DNA of 64,000 bases from Microbacterium sp. 2FI (lineage in GTDB: Bacteria > Actinomycetota > Actinomycetes > Actinomycetales > Microbacteriaceae). Shown here piece by piece: positions 12,401 to 27,400 of the stretch. The translations under genes were made by a program, and so were the position numbers. The notes beneath the pieces were generated by a model, which had not been told where the DNA came from, ran no database searches, and was given only the letters and a program-made list of their open reading frames with translations. Location of the stretch: contig NZ_SCMR01000004.1 in the NCBI RefSeq assembly GCF_005502885.1, positions 1-64,000 on the forward strand, given 5' to 3'. Within the stretch, counting starts at the first letter, position 1; each line of letters begins with the position of its first letter.

Positions 12401-15400
12401 CCGGCGGCGAGGTGCGCCTCGGCGAGGACGCCTCGATCCTCACCGGCGTCGAGGGCCTCATCGTCCTCACCCCGGCCGGCATGGCGATGAAGATCGGCGG
12501 CACGCTCGACCTCGACGCCCTGCTGCCCGACGGCGTCACGATCTCGGGCTCGTTCGCCGTCGCGATGAACCAGTCGACCGGCCGCGTCACCGAGTCGGTG
12601 ACGGTCGGCGGCGCCACCGTCGCACTCGACCTCGACGCGAACCTCGCCATCCGCGTGAGCGGCACCGGCGTCACCCTCGCGATCGCGGGTCAGTCGCTCG
12701 TCGGCGACTTCGCGTTCCAGCGCAGCGGACTCATCACCACCATCGTGCTGGCGAACGTGTCGCTGCGCATCGGCGACGGCGGCGCCGACATCCTCACGCT
12801 CACGGGCGGCGCCGGAGAGTTCGAGATCTCACCGGCGGGCATGGACGGCTTCGTCTCGGGCACCGTCGCGCTCAGCGTCCCCGGGGTCACGGCCTCGGCG
12901 ACGATGGAGCTCGAGATCAATACCGCGACCTCGCTGTTCGCGATCTCGGTCGACGACCTCGCGCTCGACATCGCGGGGCAGCTGCTCACCGGCGACTTCA
13001 CGTTCGAGCAGACCGGCATCGGCGCTGCCCGCGTCGTGAAGGTCACCGCGACCGACGTCGCGATCTTCCTCGGCGACCCCAAGGGTGCGGGCCTCGCCGA
13101 CGACATGGGCGTCCATATCACCGCATCCGGTGTGTTCCTCCTCACCTCGGCGGGCATCGCGGTCGACCTCACGGCGTCCATCACCCTCGGCGAGGGCCTC
13201 GACGACCTCCCCATCGAGTTCGGCGACCCGCTCACCGTCTCGCTGCAGATCAACACCGCGCCGACGGCGGTCAACACCACGGTCGCGGGGCTCCCGCTCG
13301 TCCTTCCTGCTGGACGGTTCCTGCGGATCGAGGTCATCGGCGGCCTGACGCTCTTCGGGCAGTCGATCTCGGGCACGTTCATGTTCGAGCAGGTGCTGTC
13401 TTCGGGCGCCGACGGGCGCGTCGGCACCGTGGACGACGTGAAGGTGCTGCGCATCGCAGCGACGAACGTCGCCCTTTTCGTCGGTGACGCCGGCACCGAC
13501 CCGGAAGACTTCAACGACGACATCGGGATGCGGCTCTCGGGCGGCACCGCGCTGCTCCTGCTCACGAGCGAAGGGTTCGGCGGCACGATCTCGGCGACCG
13601 CGTCGATCCGTCTCGGGGCCGGGCTCACGGCATCGGCCACCGTCCGCGTCGAGATCAGCAACATGCGTCGCACCGTCAGCGGCAAGATCATCCCGGTCGC
13701 CGTCGACGAGGAGTTCGTGGTGGGCGGCCAGACGCTGACCCTCACGCTTCCGGCGGGCCCGTACCTCAAGGTCGCGGTCACGGGCCTCGCGCTCACGATC
13801 GGCGGGCAGCAGCTGACGGCCGACGTTTCGTACGAGAAGTCCACCGCCCTCGGCGCGAACGGCGCGCTCGATCCGGGCGATGTCACCACGCAGAAGATCC
13901 GCTTCGCGAACGTGGGGCTGCGGCTGGGCACCCCCGACCGCGACATCGTGATCGTCCGCAACGGCTCGGGCGCGTTCGACATCATCGGCAAGAGCGGCAC
14001 GACCGCCGGCGGCGTCGCGGGCCGCATCGAGGCGACCGTCGAGCTGCTCATCCCGGGCGTGACGTTCTCCGGCACCCTCGAAGTGCAGATCAACACGCTC
14101 GCGGCGGAGTACACCGTCGACGGCGTCGAGATCGAGTCGGGCATCGCGGTCGCCGGCCTCGACATCGTGCTCGAGGTCATGGGCCAGCGCCTCACCGGCG
14201 ACTTCGCGTTCGCGAAGAACTCGACCACCGGCGCGATCACCCTGGCGCTGCACAACGTCACGCTCGCCCTCGGCGACGGCACGCAGACCTACGTCACCGC
14301 GACGATCGCATCGGGCGTCATCCTCGTCACCCGCAGCGGCATCGCCGGCGCGGTGGCGGCCGGCATCCAGGTGAACCCCGCGATCCTTCCCGCCGGCACG
14401 TTCACGCTCGACGTCGACGTCATCGTCCAGATCAACAACACCACCGAGGACATCAGCCGTGACGTCGTCGTGGGCGGGGCGACGGTCGCGATCATGATCC
14501 CCAAGAACACGCTCATCGTTCAGGTCGGGCGCATCGGCAAGGCCGCCGCGATCTCGATCCTCGGACAGACGCTCAAGGGCATCGCGCTCTTCGAGCAGAA
14601 GAAGACGGCGACCGGCGCCAAGATCGTCCGCCTCGCGTTCTCGGACGTCGACCTGTTCCTCGGCGACATCGGCGCGAACGCCGTCGTCGACCCGTCGGGC
14701 GCGCGCGTCGACGATGTCGGCCTCCGGCTCACGAACGGTCGCGGCGCGTTCATCATCACACCCACCGGCATGGCCGGCGAGGTGTCGGGCGGCGTCGCCC
14801 TGCTCGGCCTTCCGATCTCGATCGACGCCGAACTCACCCTGCAGCTGAACTCGCTGCTCGTGGGCGGGCAGGGCGTCGTCGTCAACGAGGTGTTCCAGTT
14901 CGCCGGGGTCTCGGTGCGGACGACCACCGACGGCACGGCCGCGCGGGCCGAGGTGCAAGAGGTCATCGTCGGCGTCCCCACCGGCACCTTCACCCTCGCG
15001 ATCGACGCAGACCGCGACGGCATCCTCGAGGCGAACGAGATCAGCGACCCGCTCGCCGTCGGAGCCACCGCCGCCCAGGTCGACACCGCGATCGAGGGCA
15101 TCCTCGCAGCCGTGCCGGGCAACCGGGTCACCGTGACCAAGGCCGGAAACGTCTACGAGGTCACGTGGACCGCGAACGGCAACCAGCCGATCCTGCAGCC
15201 GAACGTCCGGGTGCTCGCACTCCCGAAGGGCCCGTTCCTGCGGGTCGCCGCCGAGAGCATCGACATCGAGATCAGCGGCGTGACCATCCACGCCGACTTC
15301 GTGTTCGAGCGGATCGGCCCGGTCGGCAGCCAGATCACCAAAATCGCGCTCGCGAACGTCACCCTCGACGCCGACGAGGACACCGGCGGCGCCCCCGACT

Positions 15401-18400
15401 CCAACCCGGGCATCGTCAACGGATCCGGCTTCTTCGTCGTCTTCTCGCCGCAGGCCGTGACCTCTGCCGGCCCGCCGGAGATCAAGACGGTCACCGGCGG
15501 CATGGCCGGCATGATCACCGGCGAAGCCGCGGCGGCAGCCGGCGGGTTCGCCATCGGGGCGTCGGTCGGATTCACGATCAACACCACGGGCCGGGTCGTC
15601 AAGCAGACGATCGTGATCGGCGGCGAGACGCTCACGCTCGATCTTCCCGCCGATCCGCCGCCGTTCGGGTTCATCATCCAGAACCTCGACTTCAACTTCG
15701 GCGACGTGCTCGAGATCCGCGCGGGCCAGTTCGTCATCACCGGCAACAGCTTCTCCGGAACCGGGATGGAGATCTTCATCGGCTCCGGCCCCTCCAAGCT
15801 CGCGGGCGGGGGCATCAACCCGAAGGCCATCGGCGTGCTCATCACGAACGCGGCCATCGAGTTCCGCAAGGGCCTCACCCCGGCCGACGGCTGGGCGATC
15901 CGCGTCGTCGGCACGCTCGCCCTGCTCGGGCTCGACGGCCTCGGCATCACCGGCACCGTCGCATTCCAGGTGAACACGTCCGACTCCATGACCTTCACGC
16001 TCCCGACGCTCGGCGGTCTGAGCGGAGACATCGCTCCGGGGCTCTTCTCCTTCACCGCTGTCAACGTCGTGATCACCGCGGGCGACGTCGTGCGCCTCGG
16101 CGGTTCGCTCCGCCTGACGAAGCAGCCGAACGGCACGCTCGACATCTCGCTGTGGAACGCCACCGCGCTCGTCAAGAGCGGCGGCACCAACATCGTGAGC
16201 CTCGCGGGCTTCGCGACCTTCTCGATCTCGCCGCTGACCGGCTTCCAGCTCGGCAGCTTCCGCGTGACCGACTTCGCGCTCTTCCCGACCGACCCGCCCA
16301 CCGCTCCCACCCCCGAAGACCTGCCGGTCGTCGTCTCGGCCGATCTCGCGAGCCCGCTGCGCGGCGCGGTCATCACCGGCACCGCGAGCCCCACGTTCTT
16401 CGTCACCGTCACCTTCTCGACCACCGACGGCGCGATCAACCCGCTGACGGTCACCGACGGCGGGCCGTCCGGAGCCGAGCTCCAGGTGACGGTCGCGGGC
16501 ATCACGGGCACCTGGACCGTCGATCCGATCCCGGTCAAGGTCGACGGACAGGCGAACACGTGGCGGTACGCGGTCACCGGCACCACGGCGCTGTCGGGCA
16601 CGGCGATCGTCACCGTGCGGTTCATCGCCGGCAGCGTCACGGCCACCTACGGCGGCAGCCTCACCTCGCCGCTCGTCGCGGACGAGGAGCGCTTCTTCGT
16701 CTTCGTGCCGTCCTTCACCGGCCAGAAGCCCGGCCCGGTCGCGTCGCTCGTGCAGCCGAGCGTGAGCCAGACGCAGCTCAACGCGCAGGGGTACATCGAC
16801 GTCACCTACACCTCGCTTCCGGAGCCCGACCTCGATCCCGATGACGGTCTGCCCGCTCCCGTCGCGGCGCCGATCCACAAGCCCGGCATCGAGAACGCCC
16901 AGACGGCGCCCTTCACGATCCAGGGTCCGATCGGCGACCTCGCGATGAACGGCTCGACGCCGATCATCGTCGGCGGCGCACCGCTGCTCATCTCGGGGGC
17001 CGCGGCGACGGCGACCTCGGTCACCTACCGGTACTTCCTGAAGGACAAGAACCCGAACAACGCCCTCGGACTCTTCAGCGGCGCGGGTGCGATCTCGATC
17101 AACATGATCGCCGGCACGGTCCAGAGCGGTACGCCGGGATCACTGGCTTCCAACGCCGCGCAGACCGTGACGCTCACCGTCACGGCGGGAACCGCGGGGG
17201 AGATGACCGAGGGCGGACCGATCGCGCTCGGCCCGCTCACGCTGCAGGGGCCGACCGTCGGGCTCGGCGGCTTCGGGTTCGCCGACGGCAAGGTGCTCGT
17301 CTCGGTGATCCTCGGGGTGCAGCGGGCTTCGCTCGCGTTCGGCGGCAACCCGACGACGGGTGCGACCTCGGCGGCGCAGACGAACTCGGGCATCACGGTC
17401 GACCTCATCGGCCTCATGGGATCGTTCGAGCTCGCCGTCGATGTCTTCGGGCTTCTCGGCGGCAACGTCGACATCCGCCTCACGGGCAAGTGGGGCCTGC
17501 AGGTCACCGCGCTCGACGCCCAGATCCCGAACGTCGCGCGGCTCCAGGCCACCGGCATCAAGGTCACCTACGACCCGAAGGGCACCGCCGATCAGGAGAT
17601 CGTGAAGATCAACACGGCGACGATCACGTTCCCCTCGTTCGGGATCACCGGTTCGCTGCGGCCCTACGATCCGGCGGCGTCGTCGAACATCACGAAGAAC
17701 AACGACGAGGCGCTCGGTGTGGGCGTGATCCCGGGCCTCACCGTCTTCGGCAACGGCTTCCGCCTCGGAACCGCCGAGCTCGCCTACGGGCTGCCGCCGA
17801 CCACCGGCACGCCCGATCCGGCGAACGCGCTCACGCCGTCCGCGCCCGACAAGAAGATCACCTTCGGCGGCATCCTCGAACTCGACGACATCCGCATCGG
17901 CATCTCCGGCCTCGACGTCCGCTTCCCGGCCGTCGGTGCCCCCCTGACCGACCGGGCCGGCTTCACCGGCGTCATCTACATCGCCACCGGCGGTGCGAAG
18001 CTCTTCCCGGGGAAGGCCTTCGGGGCGACTCTCACCGACCGACTGACGGCCGACGACAAACGACCCGACGGACTGCCCGACGACGAGGCGTTCCGCATAG
18101 CGCTGACCTTCGCGGACGGCAAGGTCGACGCGTTCCAGCTCACCGTCGACACGCTCGAGATCCGCCTCGGCACCTTCGTCACCCTGACCGCGCGCGACTT
18201 CCGCCTCGACACCGGCGCGACCGGATCCGAGATCATGGTGCAGTTCCAGGCCGTCGGCGCGAAGGTCACGATCGGGTCCCTGGTGCTCGCCGGTGAGGGC
18301 CGCAACTTCGCCATCACGGGCGACGGCTCCTTCAAGGCGCTGCAGGGCTTCGGCGTGTTCCTCTCGATCGGCTCGGCCACCGGCGACTCGTTCAAGTGGC

Positions 18401-21400
18401 CGGCGTTCCTGCCCGTGCGCATCGACGCCATCGGCATCCAATGGGATGACGTCGAGAACGCGCCCGAAGACTTCGTCCTGATCCTCTCGGCGAGTGTCAC
18501 CGGCATCCAGGGGCTCGCGGGACTGCAGATCACCGGCGCCGTGCAGGGCATCCGCATCCAGCCGTCGCTGCTGCTCGAGGGCAAGTTCCCGATCATCGGC
18601 ATCGACTCGATCGGCGTGACCGTCAAGGGCAAGATGTTCGGCGGCGACGTCTCGGCGGGCCTGGTCGGCGGCATCCTGAAGCTCGACTCGGCGTACAACG
18701 TGATCGGCGTCTTCGACACCACGACACCCGTCGCCCAGCGCGTCTTCTACCTCGGCCTCGAGGGCACGATCTCCATCGCCGGACTCGCCGGCTTCGGCAT
18801 CCGCATCGGTCTGTCCGAGCTCGGGCCGCTGCAGGTCTACCTCAGCGTGAACGTGCCGGGCGGCATCCTGCTCGAGCCCACCACGGGCCTCACGATCAAC
18901 GACTTCGCCGGCGGAGTGGAGTTCTTCAAGACGCTGCCCTCGATCGAGGATCCGTTCGCGCTGCGCTCGTCGGCGTTCCAGCTGCCGACCGTCCTCACCG
19001 CCGACCAGTGGCTGCTGGGCCTGCAGCAGCAGGTCGCGCTCCAGGCCAAGACGATCTCGCAGAACCCCGGCCAGAGCGGCTTCGCGGCGGCCTTCACCTC
19101 GCCCATGGTGATCACCGGCTCGGCGAAGATCTACTCGATCTACACGTCGCAGGCGGTCTTCAACGGCCAGGTCATCATCAAGATCTCCACCGACGGCAAG
19201 ATCCTCATCATCGGCAAGCTCAACTTCGCCGCCGACAACATCTCGATCAGCGGGCGGCTGTACGCCGACCTGTCGAAGGTCTCCACCGGCACCGTCGTGA
19301 TCCTCTTCCTCGCCGACTTCCCTGACCAGGTGCGCCTGCTGACCCTCTACGGCAAGCTCAAGATGGGCTTCCGCAACTCGTCCGGCAACGAGGTCAGCTT
19401 CGCCGTCGCCCCGGGCCTCGACCCCGTCGCGACCGGCACCGCGCCCGTCGTCGGCATCGGCGCGCCGACGACGAACGGCGGCACCGTCGACGTCGGCGTC
19501 GTCAACGGTTCGGCGGGATCGGTCAAGCACATCGACATCTCGTACACGCCGCCGGCGGGCGCGAGCCTCGACATCGCGCACATCCTCGACGACGGCCAGG
19601 AGTTCACCCTCTGGTACGGCACCGGATCGAATGCGGTTCCGCGCACCACGATCACCGGCAAGCCCGTGCCGATCGTCGCGGTCACGACCGCCGGCGGCAT
19701 GGTGTTCGCCGAACTCCTCACCGACGGCACCGGCGCGTACTACTGCCTGGCCTACCGCCCGGCGCCGAACCAGAACGAATGCGCCGACCGCGTGGACGTG
19801 CTGCTGCTCGCCGACCACGACGGCCCCGCCGCGACGCTTCTCGAGGCGGCCGTGCGCATCGCCGGCACCACGCGATTCCGCTACGCGATCGGCACCGCCG
19901 AACTCGGCATGGGGCGCTGGGAAGTCCGCTTCGCGGCGGGCGCGGCCAAGAACGCAGACCTCACGACCGAGTCGGGCACGACGACCGGCGCCGGAAGCGC
20001 CGTGACCACGCTGTCGTTCACGGTCGTCGGGGCCTCGGCCACCATCACCAATCCGACGCCGTCGGCCTCCGTCGACATCAACGTCATCAACGGCCGCGCG
20101 TGGATCCAGGTCACCTTCCACAAGCCGACGCTGTTCACGATCGACCCGGCGTCGATCACCGACCTCGCCCCCGAGTTCCAGCTGTCGGGAGCCGGCCTCG
20201 GCAGCATCAAGATCGACGGCACGCAGGCGCCGCAGCTGGTCACGACCACCGCGACGAGCGCCACCTACCGCTACTGGCTGACCGGCCGGTTCGCGAGCAC
20301 CTCGAGCATCAACCTGACCTTCCTCACCGGCAGCTGGTCGTACCGCTTCACCGTCAGCGGCCCGCTCACCGTCACAGACACCCCCACCGCGACCGGCGCC
20401 GGCAGCATCGGCGTGACCTTCCCGACCAGCGGGCAGTTCGGCATCCCCGCCGGCTTCACCGTCGACCCGGCCTCGGTCATCAGCCGCATCACCGCGATGA
20501 CCTTCGGCGGCACGGGTTGGGCGCTCACCCTCGACACCACCGCGCCGATCACCGCGACCGAGACCCCGGGCGAGTTCCGCATCCCGGTGCGGGTGACGAC
20601 CGTCGGCACCGGCCAGCTCACCGCCACGCTCCCGTCGACGGTGCTCGGCTACCGGGGAACCCTGACCGGCGGCTCGCAGGCCGGCCAGACGGTGACGATC
20701 ACCCCGTCGGCGTTCATCGACGTCGACTTCACGCAGCCCGCGAGCGGCGCGACGCTCGACATCGCCTCGATCCTCGACCTCGCCGCCGAGTTCGAGCTGT
20801 TCGGAGAGGGCATCGGCAGCATCGTCCTCGATGCGCTGCGGGCCCCGGTGCAGCTCACCTCGGGCGTGCCCGCCGGAAAGCTGCGGTTCCGGTACTGGCT
20901 CAACGGACAGTTCGACGCCGGCTACTCGGTCACCCTCACCCCGATCGCGCGCAGCTGGTCGTACCTGGCGCCCGTGACGGCCGGCACGGTGACCGCGAGC
21001 TTCTCGGCCGGCACCGTCCTCGACCACAGCACGACGCTCACCCTCACCTTCCCGGCGGCCCCCGCGGGCTTCGTCTTCGACGCGGCACGGATGCTGTCGC
21101 CGGCGTTCCTCGCGACGCTCACGTTCACGTCGTCGGCGGCCGGGTGGATCGTCGTGGCAGACCGGTCGCGGTCGATCACCCAGGGTGCGACGGCGAACCA
21201 GTTCGTGATCCCGGTCGACATCTTCCGCGACAGCACGGCCACCCCGCAGACCTCGACGATCAGCCTGGGAGCGGCACAGGTCCCCCTGCTCGACGAGATC
21301 GGCTCGGGCACCGGCGTCGTCACCGCCGTCGGCGGCAACACCTTCACAGCCCCCGGCCGCAGCTACATCGACGTGCCGTTCATCGCGCCGACGGGCCTGC

Positions 21401-24400
21401 TGATCGACCTCGACTCGGTCCTCGACGGCGGCGCGGAGTTCACCCTTCTCGTGACGCGCGACGATTCGCCGGTGCCCGTCACCATCACGGGCACCGTGAT
21501 CCTCGCGACGATCGACGGCGTCACGTGGGCTCGGTACACGCTGAGCGAGGCGCTGCTGCCGGGCGACATCGTCACCGTCACCTTCGCCGCGGCGGGGGCC
21601 TGGACCTTCACGCAGCCCGACGGCACCACGGACTACACGGGGCCGGCGCCGACCGGCGGAACCGTGGAAGGACCGGCGGCGCCCGGCGCCTTCACCGTGT
21701 CGGCTGTCGGGATGACCTACCTCGACGTCACGTTCATCCCGCCGGCATCCATCGGCGACACCGACTTCCCGATCCTCCCGGGCACCATCACCGGCGACGA
21801 GTTCAGCCTGACCGGCCCCGGTTCGGGCGGCGTGAACATCGTCGGCGTCGTGCACCTCGGCGGCAACACGTGGCGGTATCTCCTCAACGGGGCGTTCTCG
21901 GCCGGGCGCGTCGACGTCGTCTTCGACCTGACCAAGTTCGCCGCCGACTGGGACCGCGGCCCTCCGCCCGCCGGCACCACCCTCACCCAGTCGTTCTTCG
22001 TCGTGGGCGCCACTGGTGACGTGGTGCACGTCGTAGACGACGACCCGGTCACGCCGGATGTCGATGAGACCGCGACCAACCCCCTCGCGGGCGCCTCCAT
22101 CGGCCGTGACCTGCTGAACCGCCTCAAGTACCTCGAGATCCGCTTCCGCGGCTCGGACGGCTTCGGCATCGACCACACCACGATCAACGGCGACGAGATC
22201 GAGTTCCGCGACGCGGCGGGCAACCTCGTCGCCCTCGCAGCCCCCGTGCGGGTCGGCACGAGCGACGTCTACCGCTACGTCTTCACCGCCACCCTCGCCG
22301 CAGGCGCCTACACGATCTCGTTCCTGGCCGGACGCTTCGCCGATCTCGGTGGCCGCCTCAACTCCGCCGAGACCGAGAACCTCACCCTCACGGCTCCCGT
22401 CGCAGCCCTGATCGATCCGACTCCGGGCTCGGTGCTCGACCGCGTCGAGCTCGCCAGCCGCGGCTGGGTCGACATCACGTTCGGTCTGCTGGCGGGCAAG
22501 GCGGTCGACGGCGCTTCGATCACGGATGCCGACGCCGAGGTCACGATCACCGCGAACGGGGTCGAACTCGAGGTCATCGGTGCGGCGATGCTGGTCAGCG
22601 GCACGACCTACCGCTACTTCTTCTCGGGCCACACCGCCGGCGCCCTGGCGATCACCTACGTCGACGGCAGCTGGCAGAACGTCGAGGGCACGCCGTTCGT
22701 GGCAGCCACGCACGGCGCAGCGGCCGTCGCAGAAGGCGACGTCAGCGCAGCGACGATCCTGCCTCGCACGTGGGTGGGCGTTCGGCTCACCCCGACCGTC
22801 GGATCGCAGGTCGACGTCTCGACCCTCGGCGCCGACGATCTGAGCTTCAGTGGCGGCGGGACGCAGGCCCTGTCGTTCGTCGGCGTCCTATACGCCGACG
22901 GCATCGCACGGTACGCGTACACGCTCACCTCGACCCTCACGGCCGGTCTCGTGACCGTGACCTTCGCCGCCGGCGGGTGGCGTGACACCGCCGGCAACTC
23001 GTCGGCGGGCGGCACCTCGACCTTCCGCCTCATCGAGCAGGGAACCTCGTTCTTCATCGAGCTCTCCGGCGGCATCATGCTGCAGGCGGGCGACTTCCTC
23101 CCCGAGCCGCTGCTGCACATCCGGGCCGAGGTCATCCTCGAGATCGACACGGCGCGGCTGGTGTTCATCCTCACCTTCGCCGGTCAGATCTCGGTCTACG
23201 GCCTCGGCACCCTCGGTGCCACCGCCGGCCGGTTCGTGCTGAAGATCGGCGACGAGTCGACCAACCCGATGCACCCGACGCCGCAGTTCTGGGGCGTCGC
23301 CTCGATCGAGACGAACTTCGAGGCGCTGGAAGAGTTCGGCATCCACCTCACCGGCTCGGCCCAGCTGCGCATCAACCTCACCAACGAGGTCAAGACAGAG
23401 ACACTCACTCTCCTCGGGGTCGGTCCCGGCGGCACCGACCTGACCCAGACCTTCGTCCTGCAGCCCTTCAGCTTCGGCTTCCAGATCCTCGGCCAGCTCA
23501 TCGTCGCCCCCGGCGGCACCGAGCTGATGCGCATCCAGGGCGGCATCTACCTCAACATCTCGGCCAACCCGCCGACGCCCTCGATGGAGCTCTTCCTCAC
23601 CGGCCGACTCTCGTTCGGCTCGGGATCGGCTCAGCTCGAGTACGGCTCGGTGACGGGCGTGCTGATGATCTCGACGCGCTTCAACTCCGCCACCGGCGAG
23701 ATCCCGGGCGTCGCCGGCAGCATCCGCGTCTCCACCGGCGTCGGCATCGGCCTGCCCAACATCGGCTCGCTGTTCTCGGCCACCGGGTCGGTCAACATCA
23801 TCTTCAACACCACCTTCGCCGACCAGACCTTCGTGGTTCCCGACGCCTTCCTGCCGCTGCTGCTTCCCGGCCAGTCGCCGTCGTTCTTCATCCCGAAGGG
23901 ACCGCCGGGCATCGACGGTCTCCCCAACCCGAACGTGGCAGCGTCCGTCTACATCGTCGCCAGCATCCAGGCAGAGCTCACCATCGCGGGACTCCTGACC
24001 TTCAGCGGGTTCATCAGCATCACGGCAGCCGCGGGTCCGCAGGGTGCCTACCTGCAGCTCGACGGCATGGTGGGAGTGACGGTCCCGCTCCTCGGCGCGA
24101 TGACGGGTGCGATCAACCTGCAGGTGTTCGTCGGCGAGCGCACCGGCGTCGTCGGTCGCATCCAGCTCACGCGGGGGTCGAACGTGATCCCCGGCCTCTC
24201 GCTCAACGGGCAGTTCCTGCTCGAGATCAACACCTTCAGCACCCAGCAGACGATCACCACGTTCGCCGTCGACACCGAGACCGTCAACGGGCAGCCGGTC
24301 TTCGGCGGGTTCCGCCGCGACGGCAACGGCAAGCTGATGACCCAGTCGCAGACGCTCGGCGTCGTGGCGGGCTTCCGGCTCGAGATGTACGGGTCGCTGA

Positions 24401-27400
24401 AGGTCATGGATGTGCTCGACATCACCGGACACGTGGTGCTGACCATCAGCGCGAGCGAGGTCTCGCTGCTTGTCAACGGCCGCGCGGCGCTCGCGCCGTT
24501 CGGTGAGCTCACCATCGTCGACTCCGGCTTCATCATCAACGGGCAGGGAGTCGTCGCGCGGTTCGCGATCGCGCTGGATGTCGGGTTCGGCTCGGCGATC
24601 GATCTCGGCTTCTCCGCCAGTGCGCTCATCCAGCTCAACACCACCGGCTCCGCGAAGATGATCGGCTCGACCAGCGTCGCACCCGGTTTCCTGCTCCGCC
24701 TCGACGGCTCGATCAACTTCCTCGGCTTCGCGCGCGGCTCGGGCTTCGCCGAGATCCGCATCGCCGCCGGCGCATTCGAGATGGCGTTCGGGGTGGCGTT
24801 CGACCTCGCGGGGCTCAAATTCAACGCCAACGGCGTCGCGGGCATCTACAGCAACGGGTTCGTCATGTCGGTCGCCGTGAGCGCCTCGGCCGACGCGTTC
24901 GTCTTCAGCCTGAGCGCGAGCGGGATGCTGCGGATCAACACCCTCGGCGTCGCCCGCAACGGCGTGGACCCCGGCTTCAAGCTGCAGCTGACGGGGTCGG
25001 TGACCCTCCTCAAGCTCTTCAGCTTCAACGCCGGGTTCACGATCGAGGTCGGCAAGACCAGCGCGACCGACACCACGTACGCGGCCGGCGACTGGTACCT
25101 CGACGCGTACGCGGGGCTGTCGTTCTTCGGCTTCGACCTCTCGGGCAAGATCTTCCTCAGCTCCAACGGCGACTTCGAGCTGATCCTGTCGGGCAAGATG
25201 CGCCTCGGCGGCAGCTTCATGGGCATCCGCGGCGACTTCTCGCTCCGCGTCGCGTTCCTGACCCATGAAGAGGACGGCATCGTCTGGTACGAGCTGTTCA
25301 TCGGCGGCTCGGCGAGCGTCGAGGTGTACTTCGACTTCAAGCTGTTCGAGATCAGCCTCGGCATCGGCCTCGATCTCTCGGTCTCGGCGAACTCGAAGAA
25401 CGTCGACGACCAGGGTCGCGCCCCGCTCGACTTCCGGGTCACGGTGCGCTTCAAGGTGCTCGGCACCTGGTACTCGCGCAGCGCCACGATCCAGCTCGGC
25501 ACCGTCACCTTCCCGGTCGTGCCGTATCTCGCCAGCAACAACCGCTCCGACCAGTCCGACCCGTTCCTGCACCGCAAGCAATGGACCGAGAACGACCGAA
25601 ACCTCTATCTGAACGTCGGCAGCCAGGAGCGGCGCACCTCGCGCATGGTCTCGACGGGGGTCACGAACGAGACCGTGTACATCGAGCAGGTCGGCGCCCT
25701 CGACGTGAACGGCCGCGCGACCATCAAGATCACCGCGTTCGGGCACTCCCGCACGTACGCGAACGTCGAGCGGATCTACGCGTTCTTCGGCAACGGCATC
25801 GACAACGTCACGGTCGACCCGGGCGTTGCGATTCCGGTCACGATCCACGGCGAGGACGATGCCGACACGATCCTGCTCCAGGGCTCGGGCCTCGGCAGCA
25901 TCCTGAACGGCGGCTCGGGCTCCGACACCATCACGGTCGCCGGCACCGCGACCGCGACCGTCGACGGCGGCGCCGGCAACGACGTGCTCCGCCACACCGG
26001 CTCGGGCGCCGTCGTCTTCAACGGCGGTGACGACGACGACACGCTCATCGGCAACGTCATCGGCGACGAACTCCACGGCGACGACGGCGACGACACGCTG
26101 TCGGGCCTTGCCCGCCTCTACAGCGGCGGTGCGGGCGATGACCTCATCACCGTCACCGCGGCGGTCTTCACCTCGCCAGTGCTCCAGGTCGTCTCCGGCG
26201 GCACCGGCACCGACAAGCTGACGATGCTGCTCGGTGGCGCGTCCGACCTGCTGACGATCACGAACCCCCTCACCGGCATCCTCAGCCACACGCTCGGGGG
26301 CGTCACCCGCACGACATCGGGCATCGAGAACCTCGTCATCCTGGCCGGCGGCGGCTCCGACCAGATCACGCTCGACGACATCACCGCGAACGGCTCGGGC
26401 CTCGTCGGCATCGAGATCGACCTCGGCTCGGGCAGCACCGACCGCGTGACGATCCTGGGCTCGAACACCGCCGACGACAGCTTCACGATCTCCACCGACG
26501 GCCTCCGGACCAAGGTGGTGCGCCTGTCGGACTACACCGTGTTCATCGGCGGCGGCGTGCGCGCGCAGGGCGACGCCCTCGTGGTCGACGCGCGCGGCGG
26601 CGATGACTTCATCAGCGCACTCGGCGTCACCGCCGACCAGCTCGCGCTCACCCTCCGCGGCGGTGACGACGACGACATCCTCATCGGGTCGCGGTTCGAC
26701 GACATCCTCGACTCGGGGCTCGGCGACGACATCGTCACGGGCGGCCTGGGTCAGGACACGTTCGAGGATGCCGGCGGCTTCGACACCCTGCTCGAATCCT
26801 TCACGACCGGCGACTTCGGCCTCTACGACAACCTGTTCGTCGTCGGACTCGCCGTCGGCACCGACTTCGGCGTCGGTGCGATCGCCGAAGACCTCAAGGG
26901 CATCTTCGAGGTCGCCGACCTCAGCTCGACCGGCACGGGCGCGACGACGATCCTCGTCGGCGATGCCGACGGCACCGTGCAGGTCGCCGGTGTCACCCGC
27001 GCCGCGAGCCCGTGGACCGGCATCGCGTTCCTCGACGCGGGCGCCGGAAACGACCTCGTCCGCATCGAGCTGACCCGCTCGACCGGCATGGCCGTCCACA
27101 TCAGCGACTCCGCCGGCACCGATCGCCTCGAGGTGTGGGGGTCGACGGCACCCGACGACCTCATCATCGACGTCGTGGGCTCGCCGCCCACCGGCACCGA
27201 GGCGAACCGCATCCGGCGTGTCTCGTTCAGCAGCACCGGCGCGATGACCCTTCTCGGCACCATCACCCACGCGGGTGTCGAGCTCGTGCAGATCCGCACC
27301 CTCACCGGCGGCGACCGCGTCGCGGTGCGCGCGATCGGCGTCGAGCACCGCATCTTCACCGGCGAGCACACCGACATCGTCGCCGTCGGCTCGCTGGCGG

